A stretch of 64,000 bases of DNA from Faecalispora anaeroviscerum (GCF_947568225.1 NZ_CANOOQ010000001.1:2666001-2730000), one strand, 5' to 3'. Counted from the stretch's first letter, positions 1-9,797 are shown. Numbers and translations are program-made. Notes: generated by a model not told the origin, from the letters alone.

Positions 1-1
1 T

Positions 2-412
2 CTGGCGATTCTGCTGGCTAAGGTATACTTCAGGCGATTACCCGTAATCCGCTGGAGCGGTTTGGCGATGACCCTGTTCGGCGTACTGATGTTTTATACC
101 AGCAGCGGGATGCTTTCCATGATAGCCGCGTTTGCCATTGGTATGTTTATGTTTCTGCCGATTACCTCGCTCATGACGATTCCGCAGGAATTGCCGAACA
201 TGACCCCCGCCAAGCTGACTACCATTATGGGCTTGTTCTGGGCATTGTCCTATGTAATCGAATCCGTAGCATATTATCTGATCGGCGTTGTGATCGACAA
301 GTCCGGGTATTCGGCCGGGCTGACCATAGCGCTGGTGATGAGCGCAACCTTCTTCCTCGGCTCGTTCCTCCTCCCGGAAACCGGCCGTGTATCCAAAGAA
401 AAAAAGCAGTGA
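2..412 (+). CDS. MFS transporter, C-terminal part (cut by window edge)
   Basis: The reading frame is open from the first bases of the window, so this is the 3' end of a longer gene; the first in-frame ATG at 62 is internal. The roughly 136 visible residues hold about four hydrophobic helices separated by short basic loops, and end in a charged lysine-rich tail. This is the look of the last third of a 12-helix major facilitator transporter, perhaps of the CynX/NimT type. The substrate cannot be read from this part. A CoA-transferase gene follows 61 bp downstream on the same strand, so an organic acid substrate is possible but is only inference. Confidence 0.7.
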   Translation: MAILLAKVYFRRLPVIRWSGLAMTLFGVLMFYTSSGMLSMIAAFAIGMFMFLPITSLMTIPQELPNMTPAKLTTIMGLFWALSYVIESVAYYLIGVVIDKSGYSAGLTIALVMSATFFLGSFLLPETGRVSKEKKQ

Positions 413-473
413 CCGGGCCGATACAGCCGCAATTCTTTGATTGCGGAGTTTGCCGATTGAAAGGAGCTATCTT

Positions 474-1808
474 ATGAAATCATTGGAACAAGAATATCGT
501 GAAAAGCGGATGACCGCCGAACAGGCACTGGAATTGATTCGCGACGGCGACTATATGTTTTCTGCTCAGGCAACAGGGGAGCCCCAGGCCATTCTTGAAC
601 GTCTTCAGCACCTGAAAGAGACCGGCGTAAAAAACACCGTTCTGAACACCTGCCTCCCTCTGAAATATTATGAGGCGTTCAAGGACCCTGAAATGCAGGG
701 GATCATGTCCCATAACGGCTGGTTTTTCAGCGCCGGTTTGCGCGACGCCCAGAAGAAAAAGCTGGTGAGCAACTCACCTCAAAGCTCCACCTCCGTTCTG
801 CGTAAAACCCTTGACCGTATCGCTTATGAAGGCCGCCGACCGGTTGTGCTGGCTACCGTATCTCCCATGGACAAGCACGGTTATATGTCCTTGTCTGTCA
901 GCGCCATTTATGAGCGCGACCTCATCAATGGGGGGGCGATTGCCATTGTTGAGGTGAACCCCAATTTTCCCCGTACCTTTGGCGACACACAGGTTCATGT
1001 TTCTGAAATAGCGGCAATTGTGGAGTCAGACCGACCCATCCCCATCAGCAACCTGGTGCCCTATACCGAAACGGACGCCGCAATCGGAAAACATATTGCA
1101 TCTCTGGTGGAGGATGGCTCCACCATTCAGCTGGGCATCGGCAATATTCCAAATGCGGTGGCGGCGGAGCTGAAAACGAAACGGCATTTGGGAATCCATA
1201 CAGAAATGTTTACAGAAACGATGATAGATCTGATTGAGTGCGGCGCGGTGGATAATTCGCAGAAGGGTTTGCTGAATGGATATTCGGTTTGCTCCTTTAC
1301 ACTGGGCAGCAAGCGGCTGTATGATTACATCGACAACAATCCTTCTGTTCTGTTCAAATCCTGCACATTCACCAATGACCCGTATACCATTGGACGAAAC
1401 AACAAATTTGTTTCCGTGAACGCTACGCTGGAGGTTGACCTGACCGGCCAATGCGCGTCTGAAACCGTTGGCCATACCCAGTGGTCCGGCACCGGCGGAC
1501 AATCAGAAACGGTGCAGGGTGCCCAGATGTCCCCCGGAGGAAAGTCGATTATTGCCATGCACTCCACCTATACCACAACGGATGCCACCGGCAAAAAGCA
1601 ACTTCACTCCAAGATCGTGCCGTTTTTGCAGGAGGGCGCGGTCGTCACTACGTCCCGAAACGACACGGACTATGTGGTGACCGAATACGGGATTGCCTGG
1701 CTGCGCGGGTTAAATGTAAGCCGGCGCGTAGAGGCCTTGATCAACATTGCACACCCGGATTTTCGCGATGAGCTGCGTCAGCAGGCGGAAAAGTACATGA
1801 TTTGGTAA
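474..1808 (+). CDS. Acetyl-CoA hydrolase / 4-hydroxybutyrate-type CoA-transferase family protein
   Basis: This 444-residue protein belongs to the class I CoA-transferase/acetyl-CoA hydrolase family, which moves CoA between acyl groups, for example butyryl-CoA plus acetate or 4-hydroxybutyrate. The glycine-rich GIGNIPNAV segment (about residue 220), the GIHTEMFTE motif with the expected catalytic glutamate (about 240) and the C-terminal GGQSETVQGAQ segment are all visible. Length fits the family. I chose ATG 474 because AAAGGAG lies eight bases upstream; the ATG at 441 has no such site. The acceptor acid cannot be told from sequence. A strong terminator follows at 1887. Confidence 0.88.
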   Translation: MKSLEQEYREKRMTAEQALELIRDGDYMFSAQATGEPQAILERLQHLKETGVKNTVLNTCLPLKYYEAFKDPEMQGIMSHNGWFFSAGLRDAQKKKLVSNSPQSSTSVLRKTLDRIAYEGRRPVVLATVSPMDKHGYMSLSVSAIYERDLINGGAIAIVEVNPNFPRTFGDTQVHVSEIAAIVESDRPIPISNLVPYTETDAAIGKHIASLVEDGSTIQLGIGNIPNAVAAELKTKRHLGIHTEMFTETMIDLIECGAVDNSQKGLLNGYSVCSFTLGSKRLYDYIDNNPSVLFKSCTFTNDPYTIGRNNKFVSVNATLEVDLTGQCASETVGHTQWSGTGGQSETVQGAQMSPGGKSIIAMHSTYTTTDATGKKQLHSKIVPFLQEGAVVTTSRNDTDYVVTEYGIAWLRGLNVSRRVEALINIAHPDFRDELRQQAEKYMIW

Positions 1809-1886
1809 TTTGACTGATACCAAGGAACGACAGGAGCGCCGACGGAGTCGGCTTACGGGTGCAAAGAGAACATAGCGGTCCATAAT

Positions 1887-1930
1887 GAAAAGCCTCCCGC
1901 AAAGCATCAGCTTTGCGGGAGGCTTTTCCC
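1887..1930. terminator. Strong bidirectional terminator hairpin
   Basis: Two perfectly complementary arms of about 18 bases (GAAAAGCCTCCCGCAAAG and its complement) surround a six-base loop, with A-rich and T-rich ends inside the stem. It lies between the convergent CoA-transferase and rpoN genes, so it probably stops transcription from both sides. Confidence 0.85.
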
Positions 1931-2022
1931 TGCTACGGGCGCAGCCTGCGGCAGGGAACGGTAACAAATTGTCTGAACGGGTAGAGGCAAAACCGCCGGC
2001 AGACAAATTTGCACCGGAAGGC

Positions 2023-3369
2023 TCAGGAAAAATACCGACGTTGATCGGAATTGGGAATCCCCATTTCACCGCGGTATTTTGCAATCGTTCTGCGGGAAAT
2101 TTGAATCCCTCGTTTTTCCAGTTCGGCAACCAGAGTAAGATCGCTGTATGGGGCAGATTTATCCTCACCCGCGATCAAATCCCGAATTTGCTCCCGAACA
2201 GCATCCAGAGAAGACCCACCGGCTTTTTTCTGTTCGCTGCCGCCTGTGACGAACAAATCCTTCATTCGGACGGAGCCGTACTGGAATTGCAGATATTTTC
2301 CCCGGATGGCACGGCTGACAGTCGATGGGTGAATCTGCAGCGCCTCGGCTACCTGCTGCATCGTCATGGAGGTTAGACCGCCCTGATTTAGAAAATAGGG
2401 CTGCTGTCGGGCAAGAATCTCTTTGGTGATGCTGAGAATCGTAGTACGGCGCTGCTCCACACAGCGGAGCAGAAACCGGGCGCGTTCCAAGTGATTGCGG
2501 AAATACGAGTTTAGCTCGCTGTCGGCGGAGCTCTTCATCATGCGGATATAATACTCGTTCAGCTGATACCGGCCCATCCATTTGTCGTTGATGGCAATAC
2601 CCCATTCCTCGTTTTTGCGCGTAACCAGAATATCCGGAACAATATATTCCGTCTGCGTTTCCTGCGCGTTCATAATGGGGCGCGGATTCAGCTTGCCGAT
2701 CTGCAGAAGGTATTTGCGCACGGCGGCGGTGCTCAAATGCAAAGAGCGCGACACATTGCTGATCTGCCCTTTTAAAATATCGGGAAGGTGATCCCGTATG
2801 ATCGTCAGCATAATCGGGTCCTCGCAGCCCTGGTGCTCGAGCTGCCTGAGAAGACACTCTGAAAGATCCTTTGAGAAAATGCCGATCGGTTCGAGCTGCT
2901 TTAAGGTTTCCAGACATCGCTGCACCATTGATTCCGGGCAGCGGGCCAAGAGCGCGATTTCGCCTGTGTCCCACGGGAAAAAACCGGAGTCGTCGAGACA
3001 GTCGATCAGCAAGGGGAACAACCGCCACTCCTCGACGGAATAGCGGTCGCGGCTCAGCTGCATCAAGAGTTCTTTTTTTAAAACATCGGCAGGTACGGAA
3101 GGAATATCGTTCTTGCGTTCCTCGTCTTCATCCTCCCCATAGGGCGTGCCTTGTGGGAAGGAAGAGCTGGTTTCGTAGAGTGTATCAATATTGGTAATAA
3201 AATCATCCCGCTGGGGGCCGGTGTGCTCCAGCATTGGATTTTCCGCGTATTCGTCTGCCAGCAGATCATCCAGCTCCTGATTGTTGCAGGTCAGAATCTG
3301 CAGCGACTGCAATTGCTTTTGTGACAGAATCTGCCGCTGTTCCAGCGTGAGCTCATTGCCAAAGTCCAT
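2023..3369 (-). CDS. rpoN: RNA polymerase sigma-54 factor RpoN
   Basis: The 448-residue product is sigma-54, which directs RNA polymerase to -24/-12 promoters and needs an AAA+ activator to open them. The N-terminus is the Gln/Leu-rich region I (about residues 5-50) that contacts the activator, followed by an acidic linker, a core-binding region, a helix-turn-helix (about 340-360) and the C-terminal RpoN box, here RRTIAKYR (about 426-433), which reads the -24 element. The start at 3369 (MDFGNELT) follows a GGGGGAG site; the upstream extension to 3483 is not needed. An NtrC-type activator (22544-23905) and a perfect -24/-12 promoter (24243) lie in the same window, so its target circuit is close by. 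Confidence 0.95.
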   Translation of the reverse strand: MDFGNELTLEQRQILSQKQLQSLQILTCNNQELDDLLADEYAENPMLEHTGPQRDDFITNIDTLYETSSSFPQGTPYGEDEDEERKNDIPSVPADVLKKELLMQLSRDRYSVEEWRLFPLLIDCLDDSGFFPWDTGEIALLARCPESMVQRCLETLKQLEPIGIFSKDLSECLLRQLEHQGCEDPIMLTIIRDHLPDILKGQISNVSRSLHLSTAAVRKYLLQIGKLNPRPIMNAQETQTEYIVPDILVTRKNEEWGIAINDKWMGRYQLNEYYIRMMKSSADSELNSYFRNHLERARFLLRCVEQRRTTILSITKEILARQQPYFLNQGGLTSMTMQQVAEALQIHPSTVSRAIRGKYLQFQYGSVRMKDLFVTGGSEQKKAGGSSLDAVREQIRDLIAGEDKSAPYSDLTLVAELEKRGIQISRRTIAKYRGEMGIPNSDQRRYFS

Positions 3370-3659
3370 ACATCGCTCCCCCTTTCTATCTCTTATACGA
3401 ATTTTCACAAAACAGTAGAAATGAAATTCCGGTTTCTCCTGTTTCAAAAGAAAACAGTATGAATGCGACAAAAATCGACGCAATATTCTTTTAATTTTGC
3501 AATTTTATTATACCGTAGTTTAGCCGGAAGTCAAATAGGTTTGAAAGTAAAAAGTTACCATCCGGCTGTTTTGAGTGAAAAAAAGCACTTGTGAGAAAAA
3601 TAACGACCGTATTTTGCAGGGCCGGCACATTTTGTATGCGTTTTATGGTAACGCTGCTT

Positions 3660-3711
3660 GAAATAAAAAGAAAAACGGCAGGGAAGCCAGTTGAAGGGTT
3701 TCCCTGCCGTT
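3660..3711 (-). terminator. Terminator after the DMT transporter gene
   Basis: Twelve-base arms AACGGCAGGGAA and TTCCCTGCCGTT flank a 13-base loop. On the minus strand the hairpin is followed by a T-rich run (complement of 3660-3673). It closes the long leftward operon that begins at 15152. Confidence 0.8.
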
Positions 3712-3753
3712 CGTTGTTTGATCATAGAGTTTCGTCCGGCACAGTCAAACAGA

Positions 3754-4650
3754 TCATCCGTCAGCGCTCGATCCTTTTTTTGGATGCTCCTTATACAGGA
3801 ACAGGACGATGGAGGCGGCGACGACCAACAGGCCGCCCAAAATGGTTCGAAGCGACGGAACTTCCTGCAGAAAGATCAGGCCCAGCAGAGCGTTGATCAG
3901 AATCGCGGCCTGGCTGTAAATACTGATTTCTCCCGCGGGCGCCATAAGGTACGCGCAGGTCATGGTAACCTGCCCGATGGCCGCGAATACACCGATCATC
4001 AGCAGGCAGAACAAATCTGCCGGGGAGGGAACGACAAAGCTCGGGATCATCAGGGCGCCGCCCGCGAGTGTGCTGAACAGACAGAAATTTAGAACGATCG
4101 TCAGCGGGTGGACTCGGCCTGCAAAATAAGACAGCAGGGCATAGGCAACGCTGCTGCTCAGCGCGCTCCCGAGAGCGGCCAGCAGAGGCAGCGCGGAGGA
4201 ATCAAACGTCGGGTTCACCGCAATAAAAGCGCCGAGAAACGCTGTGAGCATCACAGCCAGCTGCACCTTCGTGATCTTTTCCTTTAAAAAAATTACCGAA
4301 GCCGCTGTCGTTGCGAACACGTCAGTTTTTGTAACGATCGTCACATCGGCCTGCGTGGCGTTCCGCAGCGCATAGAACAGAAAAACGACACCCAAAAACC
4401 CGAACAAGGAGCGGAAAAAAAGGTGGGGCCAGTATTCCTGTTCTCCCCAGAATGGGACGTGCTGCTGCGTGGTCATCCAGCCGACGACAATCAGGCAGAC
4501 CAGATTGCGAAAAAAGGTCTGTTCCATGACGGGAACCTGGCGGCTGGTCAGCGATACAAAAATCTGCATCAGCCCGAACCCGAGCGTGGAGACAAGAATC
4601 AGACAAACGCCCGCCTGATGTTTGCTGTGAAAGAGTTTGAGTAGAGGCAT
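3754..4650 (-). CDS. DMT superfamily (EamA-type) transporter
   Basis: The 298-residue hydrophobic protein has the ten-helix, two-repeat pattern of EamA drug/metabolite transporters. The N-terminal repeat starts with GVCLILVSTLGFGLMQIFVS and the second half starts near residue 145 (LLAALGSALSSSVAYALLSY); a short basic tail ends the protein. Such proteins usually export or import small metabolites by secondary transport. It is the last gene of the leftward operon, 42 bp after the cysteine desulfidase-like gene, so export of a catabolic product is plausible. The start has AGGAG seven bases upstream. Substrate unknown. Confidence 0.85.
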   Translation of the reverse strand: MPLLKLFHSKHQAGVCLILVSTLGFGLMQIFVSLTSRQVPVMEQTFFRNLVCLIVVGWMTTQQHVPFWGEQEYWPHLFFRSLFGFLGVVFLFYALRNATQADVTIVTKTDVFATTAASVIFLKEKITKVQLAVMLTAFLGAFIAVNPTFDSSALPLLAALGSALSSSVAYALLSYFAGRVHPLTIVLNFCLFSTLAGGALMIPSFVVPSPADLFCLLMIGVFAAIGQVTMTCAYLMAPAGEISIYSQAAILINALLGLIFLQEVPSLRTILGGLLVVAASIVLFLYKEHPKKGSSADG

Positions 4651-4692
4651 GATTGGCTCCTGTTCCCGTTTTAAAGTGATCGAAAGCGCAGC

Positions 4693-5970
4693 TTAGTTTC
4701 CAAGCATCATGTTCAGAATCTCCACGTCTGTGGAGCGCATGCCTTCCCGTCCCATCCGGCCAACATTGGCGATCGTGTCCTCCACATTCTCTTCCACCAA
4801 ACCCTCGCCGGGCTGAAATACCCGCTGCTTGCTTGCCATTTGCCACCCGGTGAGCGCCGCCGTAACTGACGCCGCGATTTTTGCCGCGCAGCTGGATTTT
4901 GCTCCGTCGCAGACGATGCCGCCGGCGGTGCAAATTGTGTTGGTGATGGTCTGACTGATTTCGTCGTAGCCGGCGCCGTTCATATAGGCGATCCCGCAGG
5001 CTGCCCCGGCCGCGGCACTCACGGCGCCGCAATAGGCCGAGAGACTGCCGATATACTTTTTCTGATGAATACTGACAAGATTCGCAACACACAGGGCGGA
5101 GTACATTTTTTCCTTCGGAATCTTGTATCGCTTGGCGTAGGCCACAACCGGCATGGTGATCGTGATTCCCTGATTGCCGCTGCCGCTGTTGATTACCACC
5201 GGCAGGGAGCAGCCACTCATGCGGGCGTCGCTTCCGGCGGCGGCCGCTGCTGCGGCGATCACCTTAATGTCTTCTTCCCGGCTGTTTTCCACGAGTGTGC
5301 GCCCAACCTGAGCGCCCCACGGGTCTTTAAGGCCTTCTTCGGAAATAGCGGTATTGTAGGCGATCTGCCGCCCGATGGTTTCTTCAATATCTTCCATTTT
5401 AACACAATCCGCAAATTCGAGGATATTTTTTAAATTCAGAAGAGCTTTCTCTCCCTTTTTCACATCAGCGGCCTCGCCCTGCTCTTCCTTGGAATACAGC
5501 ACAACGCCGTCCTTCACTACTTTTGTAATGTTGTTGTGGTAGTCTTTAATTTCTACCTCCGCGCTGTGCTCCTCTGCGCTTACCAGGATGGAAATATAAA
5601 GGTTTTCCACTCCCTCTGCCAGCTCGCAGGTGCAAAAGCCCTGTGCCAGCAAACGGTGCACCGTTTCCACATCCTCGTCTGTCACGCTCTCCAGAACCGC
5701 CAGCTCCTGCGCGGCGTCGCCGCCCACAATGCCGAGGGCCGCGGCCGCGTCCATGCCCCGCATTCCCTTCGACTTCGGCACGACAACGCCCTTTACGTTC
5801 TTGATGATATTTCCGCTGCACCGCACCAGACAGTGCTCCGGCATCCGGCCGAGCGTTTCCCGGGCCTTGGCGCCGGCAAAGGCGATGGCGATTGGCTCGG
5901 TGCAGCCCAGCGCGACAATCAGCTCACTTTTCAGAATGGCAAGGTGATTTTGATACAGTTTCTGATCCAT
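4693..5970 (-). CDS. L-cysteine desulfidase / serine dehydratase-alpha-like protein (UPF0597 family)
   Basis: The 425-residue protein matches the UPF0597/CyuA family, whose studied members use an iron-sulfur cluster to break L-cysteine into pyruvate, ammonia and sulfide. The N-terminal ALGCTEPIAIAFAGAKARE segment and C-terminal GAKSSCAAKIA segment carry family-conserved cysteines, and glycine-rich loops lie near 265-280. AGGAGG sits before the ATG. It follows the ABC importer ATPase genes by 30 bp in the same operon, suggesting that a cysteine- or serine-containing product is deaminated after uptake. That link is inference. Confidence 0.82.
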   Translation of the reverse strand: MDQKLYQNHLAILKSELIVALGCTEPIAIAFAGAKARETLGRMPEHCLVRCSGNIIKNVKGVVVPKSKGMRGMDAAAALGIVGGDAAQELAVLESVTDEDVETVHRLLAQGFCTCELAEGVENLYISILVSAEEHSAEVEIKDYHNNITKVVKDGVVLYSKEEQGEAADVKKGEKALLNLKNILEFADCVKMEDIEETIGRQIAYNTAISEEGLKDPWGAQVGRTLVENSREEDIKVIAAAAAAAGSDARMSGCSLPVVINSGSGNQGITITMPVVAYAKRYKIPKEKMYSALCVANLVSIHQKKYIGSLSAYCGAVSAAAGAACGIAYMNGAGYDEISQTITNTICTAGGIVCDGAKSSCAAKIAASVTAALTGWQMASKQRVFQPGEGLVEENVEDTIANVGRMGREGMRSTDVEILNMMLGN

Positions 5971-6000
5971 AGGTGTTCCTCCTTTCCAGTGATGTACGGG

Positions 6001-6960
6001 TCACTGCTGGCACAAACAGCAGGCCACGTAATGCTCGCCGCCCAAATTTCTCAACTCCGGCACGCCCTCGGCGCAGCGGCCGCAGGCATAGGGGCAGCGG
6101 GGGGCAAAGCGGCACGATTGCGGCGGGTCAATCGGGGAAGAAATTTCGCCCGTCAGCGGCTGCACCTCGGTGCGCCTTTTCAGGCTCGGCACCGGGATGG
6201 CCGCCAGCAGCGCCTTGGTGTAGGGGTGCTGCGGGTGCTCGAACAGCTCGACCGCGGGTGCCTTTTCCACCACCTGCCCCAGATACATCACTGCGATTTC
6301 GTCCGCCAGGTGGTTGACGACCGAAAGGTTATGGGTAATAAAAATATACGTCAGGTGCATCTGTTCCTGTAAATCCTGCATCAGGTTCAGAATCTGCGCC
6401 TGAATGGAAACGTCCAGAGCCGAAACCGGCTCGTCACAGACGATGAAGCTGGGCTGCAGAACAAGAGCGCGGGCAATTCCCACACGCTGCCGCCGTCCGC
6501 CGTCGAGTTCATGGGGATAGCTGTTGACCAGGCGCTCCGCCAGGCCGACGGTTTCCATGATGCGCTCCACCTGTCCCTCGCAGTCTGCCGAGCCGGAACA
6601 GAGCTTGTGCAGCCGGAGCGGCTCCGCGATGATGTCGCTGATCGTCATGCGCGGATTCAGCGAGGAGTAAGGGTCCTGAAAGATGATCTGCATTTTCTGG
6701 CGCATCTTACGCATTTCGTCTTTGCTCAGCCCCAGTATGTCGCGGCCCTCAAAGAGCACCTCGCCCGCGGTGGGCTCAAGCAGCCGCAGAATCGCGCGCC
6801 CGGTGGTGGATTTTCCGCAGCCGCTTTCGCCCACAACGCCGAGCGTTTTGCCGCGTTGAATGCTGAAGGATACGTCGTCCACCGCATGCAGCATGCCCTT
6901 TGGAGTTTTAAAGTATTTCTTCAGGTTACGCACCTCAAGAATCGGACGTTCTTCTGCCAT
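6001..6960 (-). CDS. Oligopeptide/dipeptide ABC importer ATPase (OppF/DppF type)
   Basis: The 319-residue cytoplasmic ATPase powers the importer encoded by the four genes before it. Walker A GESGCGKST (about residue 41), Walker B FIVCDEPVSALD (about 172) and the C-terminal oligo/dipeptide domain with clustered cysteines (CRFAPRCPYACGRC) are visible. The ABC signature reads LDGGRRQR instead of LSGGQQQR, a variant I recall in some DppF proteins, so it is probably functional. AGGAGG precedes the ATG and the gap from the paired ATPase is three bases, indicating translational coupling. Confidence 0.93.
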   Translation of the reverse strand: MAEERPILEVRNLKKYFKTPKGMLHAVDDVSFSIQRGKTLGVVGESGCGKSTTGRAILRLLEPTAGEVLFEGRDILGLSKDEMRKMRQKMQIIFQDPYSSLNPRMTISDIIAEPLRLHKLCSGSADCEGQVERIMETVGLAERLVNSYPHELDGGRRQRVGIARALVLQPSFIVCDEPVSALDVSIQAQILNLMQDLQEQMHLTYIFITHNLSVVNHLADEIAVMYLGQVVEKAPAVELFEHPQHPYTKALLAAIPVPSLKRRTEVQPLTGEISSPIDPPQSCRFAPRCPYACGRCAEGVPELRNLGGEHYVACCLCQQ

Positions 6961-6963
6961 GCT

Positions 6964-7941
6964 TTATTCCTCCTTCTGGCGCAGAATGCAGTAAACATAA
7001 TGCGTGTCGCTCAGCTGTGTTTTGGCGGGCAGGGCCTTGCTGCACTCCTCCACCGCGTAGCTGCAGCGAGGAGCAAAGGGACACCCGGGCGGCAGATCGG
7101 TCGGGTCGGGCATCAGGCCGGGGATCGGGATCAAACGGTGCGCACGGGCGTCAATGTTCGGAATGGAGTGGAACAATCCCTCCGTATATGGGTGCGCTGT
7201 GTGCTCATAAATATCCTCCAGCGTGCCGTGCTCCACCACCCGGCCGGCATAGACCACAGAAACCTCGTCGCAGACCTCGGCCACAATGCCCAGATCGTGC
7301 GTGATCATCAGCATCGACATGTCGTACTTGGCTTTCAGCTCCTTCATCAGCTTCAAAACCTGGGCCTGAATGGTCACATCCAGCGCCGTGGTGGGCTCAT
7401 CGGCAATCAACAGCTTCGGGTTGCACGCCAGCGCCATGGCGATGACGACGCGCTGCTTCATCCCGCCGGAAAACTGGTGGGGATAGTCGCGCCCGCGGGA
7501 AGCGGGGATGCCGACCAGCTCAAGCATTTCGCCCGCCTTTTTCGCGGCCTCCTGCCGGCTGATGTGCTCATGAAGAATATAAACTTCCGCGATCTGTTCG
7601 CCTACGGGCAGCACCGGGTTCAGGCTGGTCATCGGGTCCTGAAAGATCATGCTGACAAGGCTGCCGCGCATTTTCTCCAGCTGGTGTTTGCTTGCGGACA
7701 GAATATCCTCGCCGTCGAGCGTGATGCTCCCGTTTGTGATAATGCCGGGCGGGTCCGGAATCAGGCGCAGGATGGAGAGTGCGGTGGTCGTTTTGCCGGC
7801 GCCGGTTTCACCAACCAGGCCGAGCGTTTTGCCGCGTTCAATCTGAAGGCTCATCTCGTTTACCGCCTTCACAACGCCGTCGTCGGTGCGGAACTCAACG
7901 CTCAGATTCTGAATATCCAGTAATGTGTTGTTATTGTTCAT
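6964..7941 (-). CDS. Oligopeptide/dipeptide ABC importer ATPase (OppD/DppD type)
   Basis: The 325-residue ATPase is the partner of the OppF-type subunit. Walker A GETGAGKTT (about residue 41), signature FSGGMKQRV (about 156), Walker B LLIADEPTTALD (about 176) and a C-terminal CPFAPRC cysteine cluster typical of oligopeptide importers are present. The two ATPases form a heterodimer under the DppB/DppC permeases. It starts 12 bases after the DppC stop codon with AAAGAGGT upstream. Confidence 0.93.
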   Translation of the reverse strand: MNNNNTLLDIQNLSVEFRTDDGVVKAVNEMSLQIERGKTLGLVGETGAGKTTTALSILRLIPDPPGIITNGSITLDGEDILSASKHQLEKMRGSLVSMIFQDPMTSLNPVLPVGEQIAEVYILHEHISRQEAAKKAGEMLELVGIPASRGRDYPHQFSGGMKQRVVIAMALACNPKLLIADEPTTALDVTIQAQVLKLMKELKAKYDMSMLMITHDLGIVAEVCDEVSVVYAGRVVEHGTLEDIYEHTAHPYTEGLFHSIPNIDARAHRLIPIPGLMPDPTDLPPGCPFAPRCSYAVEECSKALPAKTQLSDTHYVYCILRQKEE

Positions 7942-7953
7942 GACAATACCTCT

Positions 7954-8856
7954 TTAACGTTTGAGCTTCGGATCCAGTGCGTCGCGCAGGCCGTCACCTA
8001 GAAGGTTCAGCGCCAGGATCGTGATCATAATTAGCAGGCCGGGGATAATGACAATATGGGGCGCGTCGCGGATATAGGCACGTCCGCTGGCCAGCATGGC
8101 GCCCCATTCGGGGGCGGGCGCCTGAATGCCGAGGGAAATAAAGCTCAGCGAAGCGGTGGAGAGAATCGCGGTCGCCACGCGCAGTGTTGCCTGAACAATG
8201 ATGGGGGAAAGACAGTTCGGCATAATGTGGCGGAGAATGATGTGGTTGTTTTTCGCGCCGATGGCTCTCGCGGCCTCCACAAACTCCTGGTCCTTCACGC
8301 TCAGGACGGAGGCGCGCACGATTCGTGCGAACGTAGGCATACTGGCTAGGCCGATGGCGATCATCAGGTTGGTCATGCTCGAGCCCATCGCGGCTACAAT
8401 CATGATGGCCAGCAGCAGAATCGGGATCGACAGGAAAATATCCATGATCCGCATGATGACGTTGTCAACTGTGCCGCCAAAGTAACCGGCGATCGCTCCG
8501 AGCGTTCCGCCCGTGATCAATGCAATGCAGACGGCGACAACGCCGACCAGAAGGCTGATTCTGGCGCCGTGCACCAGTCGTGCGAAGATGTCGCGCCCGA
8601 ACTCATCAGTTCCGGCCCAGTGCTCGGCGCTGGGGCCCTGCAGGCGCTCGACAACATTCTGCTTGATGGCTATGGTATTGTAGTCGGCAATCTGGCTCGC
8701 GAAAAGTGCGACAACAATTAAAATGGAAACGATCACAAGACCGACCATCGCCAGCTTGTTGCGCCGCATTCTGCGCCAGATTTCTGTCATCTGGCTGCGC
8801 TTGCGCTTTCTGGACTGCTCTTTTTCGGCGGCAGCCGCGGCAGTGGATTCTTTCAT
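7954..8856 (-). CDS. Oligopeptide/dipeptide ABC importer permease (OppC/DppC type)
   Basis: The 300-residue membrane protein has a charged cytoplasmic N-terminus, a first helix at about residues 38-55 and five further helices. The EAA loop that docks on the ATPases is visible around residues 190-210 (EFVEAARAIGAKNNHIILRH), and the GTDEFGRDIF segment near residue 95 is typical of DppC. AAGGAGG precedes the ATG. It sits between the DppB permease and the ATPases in one operon. Confidence 0.93.
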   Translation of the reverse strand: MKESTAAAAAEKEQSRKRKRSQMTEIWRRMRRNKLAMVGLVIVSILIVVALFASQIADYNTIAIKQNVVERLQGPSAEHWAGTDEFGRDIFARLVHGARISLLVGVVAVCIALITGGTLGAIAGYFGGTVDNVIMRIMDIFLSIPILLLAIMIVAAMGSSMTNLMIAIGLASMPTFARIVRASVLSVKDQEFVEAARAIGAKNNHIILRHIMPNCLSPIIVQATLRVATAILSTASLSFISLGIQAPAPEWGAMLASGRAYIRDAPHIVIIPGLLIMITILALNLLGDGLRDALDPKLKR

Positions 8857-8870
8857 GCTCAGCCCTCCTT

Positions 8871-9797
8871 TCAGCGGTACTGGGATTTGATCCGGGGATC
8901 AATATATGCGTACAGAATATCGACGAACAGATTCACAAGACTGAACACGATGGCAAAGGTGATCAGACACCCCAGCACGACGGGCTCGTCTTTTTTATTG
9001 ATGGAATTGATCATCAGCATGCCGACGCCTGGCAGCGAGAACACGGTTTCATTGACCACCGCGCCGCCCAGCAGCGTGCCGATCTGCAAACCGATGACTG
9101 TGATGACGGGAATCAGCGCGTTGCGCAGGGCGTGGTGAAGGATCACCCGTTTTTCGTTTGCGCCCTTCGCGCGCACGGTGCGGATGTAGTCCTGCCGGAT
9201 CACCTCGAGCATGCTCGAGCGCGTAGTGCGCATAAAGTTCGCTGTCGCGCCCACGCCCAGGGTAACCGCGGGCAGTATGTAACCCTGCCACGAGGTTACG
9301 CCTCCACTGGGCAGCCAGCCCAGCTGCAGGGCGAATACCAGAATCAGCATCAGGCCCAGCCAGAAGTTTGGCATCGCTACGCCCGTCAAAGCCAGCAGGG
9401 TGCTGATATTATCCAATACGGAATACTGTTTTGTCGCCGAGATAATTCCCAGCGGTATTCCGATCAGCACAGCCACCAGAACACCGGCAAATGCCAGGGT
9501 GAAGGTGGTGGGCATGCGGGAAAGAATCTCTGAAAATACAGGCTTGCCGGTGGTGTAGCTGTTGCCCATGTCGCCGTGCAGCATGCCGGCCATATAGTCC
9601 ACATACTGCTGCAATACCGGTTTGTTCAGCCCTAGCTCCTCCCGAATCTGCATGACGGTTGCTTCGTCCGCTTCCGATCCGGCTACAACACGTGCGGGGT
9701 CACCCGGAGTCATTTTTAAAACCATGAAAACCATAAGCGATACACCGATGACAACAGGGATCATCATCAGGATGCGCTTGAAAATATACTTATGCAC
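8871..9797 (-). CDS. Oligopeptide/dipeptide ABC importer permease (OppB/DppB type)
   Basis: The 308-residue membrane protein begins with the conserved KYIFKRILMMIPVVIGVS helix of DppB/OppB proteins, followed by MTPGDPARV. Six helices and an EAA loop (about residues 195-215, YIRTVRAKGANEKRVILHHA) are visible. The start codon is GTG at 9797 with GAGGGAG upstream. It pairs with DppC to form the membrane channel and sits 174 bp after the binding-protein gene. Confidence 0.93.
   Translation of the reverse strand: MHKYIFKRILMMIPVVIGVSLMVFMVLKMTPGDPARVVAGSEADEATVMQIREELGLNKPVLQQYVDYMAGMLHGDMGNSYTTGKPVFSEILSRMPTTFTLAFAGVLVAVLIGIPLGIISATKQYSVLDNISTLLALTGVAMPNFWLGLMLILVFALQLGWLPSGGVTSWQGYILPAVTLGVGATANFMRTTRSSMLEVIRQDYIRTVRAKGANEKRVILHHALRNALIPVITVIGLQIGTLLGGAVVNETVFSLPGVGMLMINSINKKDEPVVLGCLITFAIVFSLVNLFVDILYAYIDPRIKSQYR

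Noticed and set aside
1885..2376. A plus-strand ORF opposite rpoN
   Set aside because: It begins inside a terminator hairpin and is antisense to the clearly identified RpoN C-terminus.
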